NCBI GenBank assembly: GCA_019694395.1
Contig: JAIBCC010000003.1
Location: 126,001 to 190,000, forward strand
Length of the DNA: 64,000 nt
Origin: Pyrinomonadaceae bacterium
Lineage (GTDB): Bacteria; Acidobacteriota; Blastocatellia; Pyrinomonadales; Pyrinomonadaceae
Direction: 5' to 3'
Shown here: piece after piece, positions 1 through 7,763 of the stretch
How positions within the stretch are numbered: the first letter of the stretch is position 1
Layout of the letters: every line of letters starts with the position of its first letter
Notes under the pieces: generated by a model
Seen by the model: only the letters and a program-made list of their open reading frames with translations
Told to the model about the DNA's origin: nothing
The model's database searches: none
Program-made: the position numbers and the translations under genes

Positions 1-893
1 CAATTCTAGTTTTACCGCTTTTGAATCTGGCAAATGGAACTTTGAGCGAATACAATCCGCTGAAAATCGAAATGCCTGTTTTCAGTTCGCTGATGACGTT
101 AAATTTGTTGGGGAAAATGGGATTCGGAGCCTTCGGCGGATTTGAATATGTGGCGATTCACGCAGGCGAATGCCGCAATCCGGTGCGCTCGATCAGCCGC
201 TCAATTGTGGTTGCCGCGCCGTTGATTGTCATAATGTTTATTCTCGGCACCAGCTCAATGCTTGCGTTGGTTGGACAGGACAAAGTTGATTTGATCGCAC
301 CGATTCCGCAAGTTTTAACTGCCGGATTTGGTCCGTTGGGGATTGTCGCTTCAGTAGCAACTCTGACGATTCTGGCTTTGCTTTGCATTCGTTTAGCGCA
401 GGCAAGCGTGATGTTTGGCGGAAATACAAGATTGCCGATGGTGGCAGGTTGGGATGATCTATTGCCAAACTGGTTCACAAAACTGCACGAAAAGTATAGA
501 ACTCCGGTCAATTCGATTTTATTTGTCGGTGCTGCGACTTTACTTTTTGGGCTGATTGGTTTGATTGGTGTCGGTAAACAGGAATCCTTTCAGCTTTTAT
601 GGAATGCGTCGGGAGTTTTTTATGCACTGACTTATCTTGTGATGTTTGCTATTCCGCTTTTCGGTTTGCAAAACGCAAATCAATCTCATCCGCTATGGTT
701 GAAAATAGTCGCGCTCTCAGGATTTTTGATGACTTTGCTCTATGTTTCGGTTTCGATTGTGCCGATAGTTCAAGTTGAAAGCCGTCTGGGTTTTGCTCTT
801 AGAATTTCAGGTTTGATCGTGATTACAAATGTTATCGGCTTAATAATTTTCCTTGCGGCACAAAAAAGACGTAAAGCAATTCAGACCAAATAA
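1..893 (+). CDS. APC-family amino acid permease, C-terminal part (5' end outside window)
   Basis: The frame is open to the left edge, so the true start lies upstream. The visible ~297 residues hold several hydrophobic helices and the APC-type sequence GFEYVAIHAGE followed by NP at about residues 42-55. In that superfamily this marks the conserved cytoplasmic loop after a substrate-binding helix. The protein would be an inner-membrane amino acid or polyamine transporter of the amino acid-polyamine-organocation family. It ends with a short basic tail (KRRKAIQTK). The substrate cannot be told from this fragment. The next gene is convergent, with only a repeat between them. Confidence 0.85.
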   Translation, partial: ILVLPLLNLANGTLSEYNPLKIEMPVFSSLMTLNLLGKMGFGAFGGFEYVAIHAGECRNPVRSISRSIVVAAPLIVIMFILGTSSMLALVGQDKVDLIAPIPQVLTAGFGPLGIVASVATLTILALLCIRLAQASVMFGGNTRLPMVAGWDDLLPNWFTKLHEKYRTPVNSILFVGAATLLFGLIGLIGVGKQESFQLLWNASGVFYALTYLVMFAIPLFGLQNANQSHPLWLKIVALSGFLMTLLYVSVSIVPIVQVESRLGFALRISGLIVITNVIGLIIFLAAQKRRKAIQTK

Positions 894-941
894 ACTAAAT
901 AGATTAAGAAAAATAGTCACAATTTAAGCTTCATCTCTGCG

Positions 942-1042
942 AACTTTGCGCCTTTGCGTAGGAAAAAAACTTCCAATATCACTACTCAGATTTGAGAAAG
1001 ACAAAAAATACACTCACGCCGAGGCGCAAAGCACGCAAAGTT
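942..1042. repeat. Inverted repeat built on CTTTGCGCCTTTGCGT
   Basis: The left arm AACTTTGCGCCTTTGCGT (942-959) is mirrored by an interrupted right arm (ACGCC, GGCGCAAAG, CGCAAAGTT) ending at 1042. The repeat lies between two convergent genes. The same words recur as a second inverted pair at about 25958-26057. This makes it a dispersed intergenic family rather than a local terminator, although the transcript could form a long hairpin here. Confidence 0.6.
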
Positions 1043-1079
1043 TTCTTTTTCCTTTGTGTTTTTTTGCGGCTTTCGCATT

Positions 1080-1880
1080 TTAATTATTCGGCACATTCGG
1101 TTCACCCGTTGGCGGCGGAGCGTGGTCTTCTTTGGCGGGTTTTCCGAGTATTTTTTTGAAAATCGGTTTTAGAGAATCCGCCCAAACCTGATAACCTCCA
1201 ACGTCCAGATGCAACCCGTCGGAAACGGTTATTCCAGGAAATAATTTTCCGTCTTTATCCGCCATTTTGTTGTTGATATTCAAAAATTTGATCTTCTTTC
1301 CATCGGCAAATTTGGCAATATTTTCATTGATCTTATTGATAAGCGGCATTACTGCCATATTATCGTTGCGCGGGAAAATTCCCATCAGAATAATCGTTGC
1401 TTTGGGAGCTTTTTGGCGACAAATATCCAAAATTGTCTTAATTCCTTTGGCAATGTTTTCTGCTTTAGGATTTATGTCGCCTTCGGGAGTTTTATTGCCG
1501 ACATTGTTAGTTCCGGCAAGCAAAACAATGATTTTCGGATTTACATTATCAAGCTCGCCGTTTTTCAATCGCCAAATAATATTTTGAGTTGTGTCGCCGC
1601 CCCAACCGAAATCGGCGGCATTCCAGCCAAAGAAATTTTTCTGCCAGTTTTCCAAAAATGATTTGTATTTTTCGTCACTTGTGCCCCATCTGCGCGTAAT
1701 GGAATCGCCCTCAAAATAAACGTCAATTTTGCCTTTTTTAGCTTTTTCCAAAAGCTGCTCGTGCGCGATTTGAGATTTTTTATCGGCGCGGGGAACGGGA
1801 ACGTCTGCTGAATCCAAAACCTGTGCCATAGCTAAAAGATTAAAAACTGATAAGCAGAATATAATACAAACGATTTTCAT
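1080..1880 (-). CDS. Exported SGNH/GDSL-type hydrolase (PAF-acetylhydrolase-like)
   Basis: The 266-residue protein has a signal peptide ending near MAQ (residues 18-20). All four SGNH blocks are visible: block I GDSIT at 58-62 (nucleophile Ser60), block II Gly in GWGGDT near 93-97, block III GTNN at 123-126, and block V DGLHLD at 221-226 (Asp221, His224). This order and length match secreted GDSL esterases of the platelet-activating-factor acetylhydrolase beta/gamma-like group, which in bacteria often remove acyl or acetyl groups from carbohydrates. The substrate is unknown. The C-terminus is proline-rich and short (HAPPPTGEPNVPNN). It is convergent with the upstream permease and divergent from the M1-like gene. 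Confidence 0.9.
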   Translation of the reverse strand: MKIVCIIFCLSVFNLLAMAQVLDSADVPVPRADKKSQIAHEQLLEKAKKGKIDVYFEGDSITRRWGTSDEKYKSFLENWQKNFFGWNAADFGWGGDTTQNIIWRLKNGELDNVNPKIIVLLAGTNNVGNKTPEGDINPKAENIAKGIKTILDICRQKAPKATIILMGIFPRNDNMAVMPLINKINENIAKFADGKKIKFLNINNKMADKDGKLFPGITVSDGLHLDVGGYQVWADSLKPIFKKILGKPAKEDHAPPPTGEPNVPNN

Positions 1881-2148
1881 AATTTTCGTGATTATAACAT
1901 ATCAATTTTTTAGCTGATATTTTAGGTGTTATGCTCAATTTTTGGTAAAGTGAAAGAGAGTTCATTTGCTGTAAATTAAAAATACTCTGGTCTGATTCTG
2001 AGAAAATTGATGAAAAAAGATAGACAAAGAATTAATGATAGTAGTCTAATTTGTGTTTGACTTTTCTTTTTTTCGGCTAAGCAAACTAAAACTTTTTTGG
2101 GAACATCATAGATTTGCAAGTTTAAGCATATTTACAAGGGTGATGATA

Positions 2149-4272
2149 ATGATTCAACGTATCTTTCAATTGGCTGGTTTGATTATTACAACAGCGATTT
2201 TTTCAGTAATTGCATATTCGCAGCAGGTTCAGCGTGCTCCGTTTGATATAACCGATTATAAAATGGATGTGCAGCTAAACACGGCGGAAAATAAATTGCA
2301 GGCTGTTGTAGATGTAACTTTGACACCATTGCAGGATACTCGTTCTCTTTCTTTTGAGTTGAATGGTTCGCTCAAGGTTGAAAGTGTTACTAAAGTTAGT
2401 GCAACAGACGGATTACCAGTGGCGATTCCGGTGGCGACGCCAAAACCGAAAACAACTCCTGCACCAAAAACTACTACTCCAATTACAACTGCCACTCCGA
2501 CAGCACCGCAGGTAACTTTTGTGCAGGATCAGGTTGGCGTTTCCGACCTGGGTCCAAGCGTTAAAGTTGATCTGGGCGAAAATGTCACGGCAAAAACTCC
2601 GTTGACGCTTCGCTTTAAATATTCAGGAACTTTGTTGACTGCCGAAGGCGGACCGCTTTTGACCAAGCGTCTGGCATACGTCGGAACAAATAACGGTTAT
2701 TTATTCTATGCGGCGCGCTGGTTTCCGTTTCACGATTACGCGGCTGACCGGGCGACATCCGATATTACGATCTCTGTTCCGGCAGGTTTGCAATTAGTCG
2801 GATTTAGCGAAGCTCCGGTCACAAATACAAATGGAAAATATCGATTTGTTCAAACAAAACCGGCACTTATCGGTAATTTTGCCTATGGAAAATACGTTCC
2901 AAAAACCTTACGTTTTGCCGATTATGAATTGCAATTTAATACTAAAGTCGGATCAGATGCGATGGTGGCGAAATATGGTGAAATTTTAGGACGTGCGCTT
3001 GATTTTTATACCAAACAATACGGCGAACCAAGCAGCGGAAAGAAAATTATCATCGCTCAAACCGATGATGATACGCTTGATTTTTATTCAACCCAAGGGG
3101 CAATTTATATAGCTTCGCGGTTGTTTGAACAAAATAAAGCTGTGACTGAAGAACGCCTTCAACGTGAAGCCGCGTATCAATGGTGGGGACAAACCGTTGG
3201 CTTAAAATCCTTTGATGACGCGTGGTTATCGCAAGGTTTAGCAGAATGGAGCGCATATGAACTCCGCGAAGCTAAAGCCTCGAATTCCGAACTTGATGAT
3301 TTACGCCGCGAAACTCTGGAAAAAGCCTTAACTTTTGAACAAACCGTTTCGTTAGCACGTGCGCCTGCAACGCTGGATGACCAATCAACCGCTTATCAAT
3401 ATGTAATGTATGGCAAAGGTGCAAAGGTTTATCAGCTTTTGCGGGAAACGCTTGGCAAAGATAAATTTAACCAATTGCTCCGCAATTTTCTGAACCAATA
3501 TCGTGGGAAAACCGCTTCGATTGATGATTTTGAAAAACTTGCTTCACAAGTTGCGGGAACTAATATGCGTTATTTCTTTGCGCGTTGGGTTGAAGGCACA
3601 GGCGTTCCAGAATTTTCGCTTGATTATCAAATTATCCGAACAAAAGGCGGAAAATTTATCGCTCGTGGAACAGTTCGTCAAAATTATGACAATTTACGGC
3701 TTCCGGTTGAATTAAAACTTCGGGCAGAAGGCGAAAGTAACATAGCTCCGGTCGTAGTTCAAATGGATGAAACGAGTGCCGATTTTAATATCGAATCAAA
3801 CGGCAGACCGATTGAAGTTGTGATTGATCCGGGCTACAAACTCTTGCGGATTTCCGAAGATTTGCGGGTTTCGGCAATTGCCCGTCGCGGAATTGAACAG
3901 TTCAAAGACGGAAATTATGTCGAAGCACAGCAGCAATTTGAAGCCGCTCTCAAATTGGATCGTTCCAACTCTTGGATTTATTACCATTTAGGACTTCTTT
4001 TCCTTGAACAACGGAACTACGATCTGGCGATTGATAATTTCAAAGCGGTTCTTTCAGGTGATTTGAAACCTGATTGGCTGGCAGTTTGGGCAAACGTCAA
4101 AATGGGTAACGCCTACGATGCCAAAGGCGACCGAACCCGCGCCGTTGCTGCGTATAAACGGGCAGAAAATCTGGGCGATAATTACAACAACGCACAGGAT
4201 TTCGTCAAAAGGTATCTGGCAAATCCGTTTGATCCAAAAGAAAAATTGCAGACCGCAACCGCAAGTGAATAA
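2149..4272 (+). CDS. Exported M1-aminopeptidase-like protein lacking the zinc site, with C-terminal TPRs
   Basis: The frame is open from 2053, but AAGGG at 2136-2140 lies 8 nt before the ATG at 2149 and that start gives a clean signal peptide ending at AYSQ (707 aa). An N-terminal beta domain with a Pro/Thr-rich insert is followed by the M1 catalytic-domain fold. The HExxH-x18-E zinc signature appears as R339-E-A-A-Y343, then exactly 18 residues, then Gln362: all three metal ligands are replaced. The GxMEN exopeptidase motif is also lost (QGAIYIAS), while QWWG and the YGKGAKV region persist. About 100 C-terminal residues form two or three TPRs. By inference this is a periplasmic pseudopeptidase used for binding rather than cleavage. 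Confidence 0.85.
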   Translation: MIQRIFQLAGLIITTAIFSVIAYSQQVQRAPFDITDYKMDVQLNTAENKLQAVVDVTLTPLQDTRSLSFELNGSLKVESVTKVSATDGLPVAIPVATPKPKTTPAPKTTTPITTATPTAPQVTFVQDQVGVSDLGPSVKVDLGENVTAKTPLTLRFKYSGTLLTAEGGPLLTKRLAYVGTNNGYLFYAARWFPFHDYAADRATSDITISVPAGLQLVGFSEAPVTNTNGKYRFVQTKPALIGNFAYGKYVPKTLRFADYELQFNTKVGSDAMVAKYGEILGRALDFYTKQYGEPSSGKKIIIAQTDDDTLDFYSTQGAIYIASRLFEQNKAVTEERLQREAAYQWWGQTVGLKSFDDAWLSQGLAEWSAYELREAKASNSELDDLRRETLEKALTFEQTVSLARAPATLDDQSTAYQYVMYGKGAKVYQLLRETLGKDKFNQLLRNFLNQYRGKTASIDDFEKLASQVAGTNMRYFFARWVEGTGVPEFSLDYQIIRTKGGKFIARGTVRQNYDNLRLPVELKLRAEGESNIAPVVVQMDETSADFNIESNGRPIEVVIDPGYKLLRISEDLRVSAIARRGIEQFKDGNYVEAQQQFEAALKLDRSNSWIYYHLGLLFLEQRNYDLAIDNFKAVLSGDLKPDWLAVWANVKMGNAYDAKGDRTRAVAAYKRAENLGDNYNNAQDFVKRYLANPFDPKEKLQTATASE

Positions 4273-4279
4273 ATCTAAA

Positions 4280-4312
4280 GAAGCAGAGCGAAATTTAAGT
4301 TCTGCTTTTTTG
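4280..4312 (+). terminator. Rho-independent terminator after the M1-like gene
   Basis: The arms AAGCAGA (4281-4287) and TCTGCTT (4301-4307) form a hairpin followed by a T-run. It starts 8 bp after the stop codon. Confidence 0.7.
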
Positions 4313-4333
4313 TTTATAAGTTTTGAAGAGAAA

Positions 4334-4372
4334 ATATTTTCGCTTTGATTAACCTCTTAAAAGCGAAAATAT
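4334..4372. repeat. 13-bp perfect inverted repeat
   Basis: ATATTTTCGCTTT (4334-4346) is exactly mirrored by AAAGCGAAAATAT (4360-4372) around a 13-bp loop. It follows the terminator of the M1-like gene and lies about 175 bp before the next gene. It has no T-run after it, so an operator or a remnant repeat is as likely as a second terminator. Confidence 0.5.
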
Positions 4373-4549
4373 ATGTAATTGCAACAAATTTACAAATACC
4401 TCCATTCAAAACCGTCTTTTTAGGTTTTACGGTTTATGTTTGGCTACTAAAAAATAAAGACGCGAAAAGTTGAGAAAGTTCTTTGAAGAATTTTCAAGGT
4501 TTTTTTACGTTTCTGTCTATTTTATTAAAACTCAAAAGGAGAATTCACC

Positions 4550-5338
4550 ATGAAAAAAATACTTATCACTTTGTTGCAAATTACCTTTTTAGCCTCTTTC
4601 GCAGTTGCTAATCCTTTTATTACCTGGTTTCCCCAGGAATTTGAATGCCCAATTGACAAAGAAAAGAATACATTTATGGTTTGGGGAAGCTATGGAAGCT
4701 ACATTTACTCTTACCCATCCAAATATCAATGGCTATTTTTCCCATGGACATCTGCCAATTCGTATTATATTTGCAAAAAATGTCATTTAGCCACCTTTTT
4801 AGGAGATTTTGATCGACTTCCCAAAGAAAAACTTCCTGCGATTAAAAAGGTTTTAGAGGATATAAAAGTCTCAAAAACATTTAAAGATTACAATGAACTT
4901 TCCGTTTCCGAAAGAATGGAAGTAATGGAAAAAGTTTATGCGGTTTTAGAAAAAGATGAGAGTTGGTGGGAAAATTTTTATCGTCTTAAGGGGTATCATA
5001 ATGGCAAGGAAGGCAATAAAGCGAAAGCCACCGAAGCCCGCAAAAAATCTCTTGAACTTATTCAAAAGGATTTTGCTGATGAAAAAAGCGAAACTCCGAA
5101 AAAACTTGCGCTCTATATTTCCGGTGCAATGAAGCATTTTCTGGATGATGACAAAGGTGCGCTCGAAGATTTACAAAAAGCTCTCGAAACAAAATATCAG
5201 GAAAAAGATGCTAAACCTGAAGACCTCAAAAATGCTGAAGAAGGTTTAAATGAGAGAATCAAGGAGTATATGGAAAAAATCAAAAGTGAAAAAAATAAAC
5301 CCCGCTTATTTGACAGCACTAATGATGATGATCATTAA
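4550..5338 (+). CDS. Exported Cys-motif/helical-repeat protein, DUF2225-like (tentative)
   Basis: The ATG follows a strong ribosome site (AAAGGAGAA). The 262-residue product has a signal peptide (about residues 1-20). Next comes a segment with FECPID (Cys33) and CKKC (Cys75, Cys78), which recalls the zinc-binding start of DUF2225 proteins but has only three cysteines. The rest is Lys/Glu-rich and helical, with TPR-like spacing (YHNGKEGNKAKATEARKKSLELI; AMKHFLDDDKGALEDLQKAL). It ends in an acidic-His tail (DSTNDDDH). The function is not recognised; it is likely a periplasmic protein-interaction factor. Confidence 0.6.
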   Translation: MKKILITLLQITFLASFAVANPFITWFPQEFECPIDKEKNTFMVWGSYGSYIYSYPSKYQWLFFPWTSANSYYICKKCHLATFLGDFDRLPKEKLPAIKKVLEDIKVSKTFKDYNELSVSERMEVMEKVYAVLEKDESWWENFYRLKGYHNGKEGNKAKATEARKKSLELIQKDFADEKSETPKKLALYISGAMKHFLDDDKGALEDLQKALETKYQEKDAKPEDLKNAEEGLNERIKEYMEKIKSEKNKPRLFDSTNDDDH

Positions 5339-5630
5339 ATACTTTGTTCGTTTTAAGTTATTGACTATCTTCAATCATTCTGAGTTTCGATTTTATCTGA
5401 TAATTTCCAAAGAAAAACATCTGAAATCGAAACTTTTTCTTTTACCCAAACATTAGAAAAACTTAATTAAAAAGTCATTAAATATCATCCATCAAAATCA
5501 GAAAAATATGTTAGAATCTTTCTGAACAGTTTTGACAGTTTTTCCTGCTATTTGAAACTTTAAGACACACGCATTTATACCGCTCTCATTGTTTTTTATA
5601 AGAGAAAACATAATATTCAGGAGGCGCAAT

Positions 5631-6122
5631 ATGCTAAAAGCTGTCTTAACTTTTTGTTCAATAATTCTTCTGTTTTCGGTTTGTTATGGGCAAACAGAAG
5701 GAAAGGTTGTGATCAAGGCTAATACCGAATTTTCGATCCAATTAGATAATAGTGTTTATTCGGATAAAAATGCAGTAGGTGATGACATCAAATTTGTTTT
5801 AGCCGACGATATTAACAACGACGCTGATAAAATTCCAAAAGGTTCGATCATTTTTGCTCGAATCGTCAACATTGAAAAAATATCGCCTAAAAACGACACG
5901 GCAAAAGTTTGTGTGATGTTCGATTTTATTAAAAAAGGCGAAGAATTTATAACTCTGGAAGCTGCTATAGTTTCGCTTGAACCAAACCCCGAAGCTGTTA
6001 AACTTACTGCTTCTACTGTTTACAGCGGCGGAACAACCCTGTCGTTAAAGGGAAAAGATATTCAATTTGATAAAGGTAAAATTTTCAAAGCGAAAGTGAA
6101 AAAAGATATAACTTCAAACTAA
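5631..6122 (+). CDS. Small exported protein, function unknown
   Basis: The start at 5631 is chosen because AGGAGG precedes it directly and gives a signal peptide (about residues 1-20, ending CYGQ). The mature ~143 residues are mostly beta-predicted, with the phrases DDIKFVLADD, IPKGSIIFARIVNI and KGKDIQFDKGKIFKAKV. This layout (a limit on size, then 'ikkGs.v.grV') resembles exported beta-barrel-type domains found next to TonB or secretion proteins, but no family can be assigned with certainty. It stands alone: 290 bp separate it from the previous gene and a terminator follows. Confidence 0.6.
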   Translation: MLKAVLTFCSIILLFSVCYGQTEGKVVIKANTEFSIQLDNSVYSDKNAVGDDIKFVLADDINNDADKIPKGSIIFARIVNIEKISPKNDTAKVCVMFDFIKKGEEFITLEAAIVSLEPNPEAVKLTASTVYSGGTTLSLKGKDIQFDKGKIFKAKVKKDITSN

Positions 6123-6156
6123 ATTATTAATCATATTATAAAATGCTTTTATTGAT

Positions 6157-6190
6157 GGGCTGCCTTAATTTGGCAGTCCTTTTTTATTTT
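6157..6190 (+). terminator. Rho-independent terminator
   Basis: GGGCTGCC (6157-6164) pairs with GGCAGTCC (6172-6179) with one G-U pair, and a run of T follows at once. It closes the transcript of the small exported protein. Confidence 0.85.
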
Positions 6191-6341
6191 AAAAATCTCA
6201 GGAATTTTATGTAATATTTCACCTCCGAAAATCATTGTTATCTGAAAGGCAAAATTTGTTGAATAGTTTGTATTTAACTGAGAAAAAACTACAATAAATT
6301 TCCCGAAAAAAATCTGTCTCAAAACAAAGGAGAAATAAAAA

Positions 6342-6809
6342 ATGGTTGATCTAAATATGGAGCTTTCAAAAAACTTTAAATTGTGGGAGTTCACTACTTC
6401 ACCAACTGCGGACAGAAATGGAATTAAAAATATCCCCAACGAAGATGAGATCGCACATCTGAAACTGCTCTGCACGAAAATCTTGCAGCCTGCCCGCGAA
6501 GCACTCGGTCCGATGAAAATCAATTCAGGTTTTCGTTCTGCCAGTTTAAATAAATTGGTCAAAGGTGTTCCAAATAGTGATCATCGGCTCGGATATGCGG
6601 CGGATGTCGTTCCGCTATCTGTTGGAACCAGAGAATTAGCGGTTTGGGTCGTTCATAATTGTCCCGAATTTGACCAGGTGATCTTAGAATTTGGAACATT
6701 AGAAAATCCGAGTTGGATACATCTGAGCATCAATCCGCGTTTACGAAAAGAAGTTTTACGGGCGACCAGAGTCGGTAAAAAGACTGTTTACACACCTATT
6801 TCAATTTAA
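6342..6809 (+). CDS. M15-type D,D-peptidase (peptidase_M15_3-like), no signal peptide
   Basis: The 155-residue protein carries the zinc peptidase pattern of the VanY/endolysin M15 group: SDHRLGYAADV (His and Asp ligands) and, near the end, SWIHLSI (third ligand His). SGFRS upstream is the usual substrate-loop motif. The N-terminal LSKNFKLWEFTTS is typical of phage-type M15_3 peptidases that cut the peptide stems of peptidoglycan. It lacks a signal peptide, as endolysins do. AAGGAGAAAT precedes the ATG. It is followed 20 bp later by a gene of unknown type with its own ribosome site, and the two are probably cotranscribed. Confidence 0.85.
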   Translation: MVDLNMELSKNFKLWEFTTSPTADRNGIKNIPNEDEIAHLKLLCTKILQPAREALGPMKINSGFRSASLNKLVKGVPNSDHRLGYAADVVPLSVGTRELAVWVVHNCPEFDQVILEFGTLENPSWIHLSINPRLRKEVLRATRVGKKTVYTPISI

Positions 6810-6829
6810 TAAAAATCAGGAGAAAAAAA

Positions 6830-7705
6830 ATGGCTATAAATTTTTCATTCTCGCAAAGCGGTAACTCCCACTTTGCTCAAGTTATTGGAAACAACGACCC
6901 TAAATTTTTGGTTGGAAAGGAAACTGCTTACAAAGGCAATGAAGGCTTATACAATTATTCCATTCCCGACGGAATGGCGTATTCAGCCGAGAATTATAAA
7001 AATGAGTTCGGTTTCTGGGCATATTTTATTGCTCCAACCGCTAAAGCTGAAAGCAATAACTCTTTTATTTGTCTCAATACGTATGACAGAGCAAAATTTA
7101 CGTTCAGTTTTATGCAATACGCGGCACACGTTCCGAACGGGGATTTTGTTGTCTTTTTTAAGAAATTATTGACTCTTAACAATGCCGGAGATTATTTTCC
7201 AAAGCTCGTTTTGCAAAATAACCGAATCTTTTACCGGAATACTAACGGAACTTTGACGCAGTTGGAAAATGATGATTCTACCCAAGGCTTGATGAATTAT
7301 CTGAATCCTACTTTGACCGATATTGATAATCAGGAACTGATCTGTGCCGCCCGCTTTGTTCATTGGGCAAGAAATGATGCAAATCATCGCCGGATCCAGG
7401 TTGAAACTGCAATTGAACATTTTAAACAGAATATGAAATCATACAGTCGCAGTTTTAATTTGGATGGTTTTCCGGCAAAAGTTTGTCAGGTGATTTGTGA
7501 TATTTTGCATCAAGGCAGAGCCAAAAACCGTCATATTATTACTGCTATTAACACTAACGGAAATTTTGATAGAGCCTATAACAATCTTTTGGAATTAGGT
7601 CGGGAAAGTTATCCTGAAAGAGTTCGGACTGTCAGAACAGTCATTAATAATTTGGCGACTGTATTTGAAAAAACTTACAATCAAGCCGCTAATGATTTTG
7701 TCTAA
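6830..7705 (+). CDS. Unknown protein paired with M15 peptidase; possible lysozyme-like hydrolase
   Basis: The 291-residue product starts after AGGAGAAA, 20 bp behind the M15 peptidase gene. There is no signal peptide or membrane segment. A conspicuous block runs YDRAKFTFSFMQYAAH, then NGDFVVFFKKLL; the FxFMQ-AAH layout is reminiscent of lysozyme-superfamily proteins in which a Gly/Phe-rich strand precedes the sugar site. An early acidic residue in KGNEGLYNY could be the general acid. The C-terminal third is helical. The assignment as a muramidase-type enzyme is a guess from motif and context; the gene is otherwise unrecognised. Confidence 0.45.
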   Translation: MAINFSFSQSGNSHFAQVIGNNDPKFLVGKETAYKGNEGLYNYSIPDGMAYSAENYKNEFGFWAYFIAPTAKAESNNSFICLNTYDRAKFTFSFMQYAAHVPNGDFVVFFKKLLTLNNAGDYFPKLVLQNNRIFYRNTNGTLTQLENDDSTQGLMNYLNPTLTDIDNQELICAARFVHWARNDANHRRIQVETAIEHFKQNMKSYSRSFNLDGFPAKVCQVICDILHQGRAKNRHIITAINTNGNFDRAYNNLLELGRESYPERVRTVRTVINNLATVFEKTYNQAANDFV

Positions 7706-7710
7706 AGTCT

Positions 7711-7752
7711 AAAAAGGGTGCAGATTTTATTGAATTGATCTGCCCCTTTTTA
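7711..7752. terminator. Bidirectional terminator hairpin
   Basis: AAAAAGGGTGCAGAT (7711-7725) faces ATCTGCCCCTTTTT (7738-7751) with a single mismatch. It has A-run and T-run flanks, so it can end both the lytic-like pair and the convergent kinase gene. Confidence 0.85.
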
Positions 7753-7763
7753 CATTCATTTTA

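Noticed and set aside
2053-2148. Earlier start of the M1-like gene
   Set aside because: It has no ribosome site and would place 32 residues before a good signal peptide.
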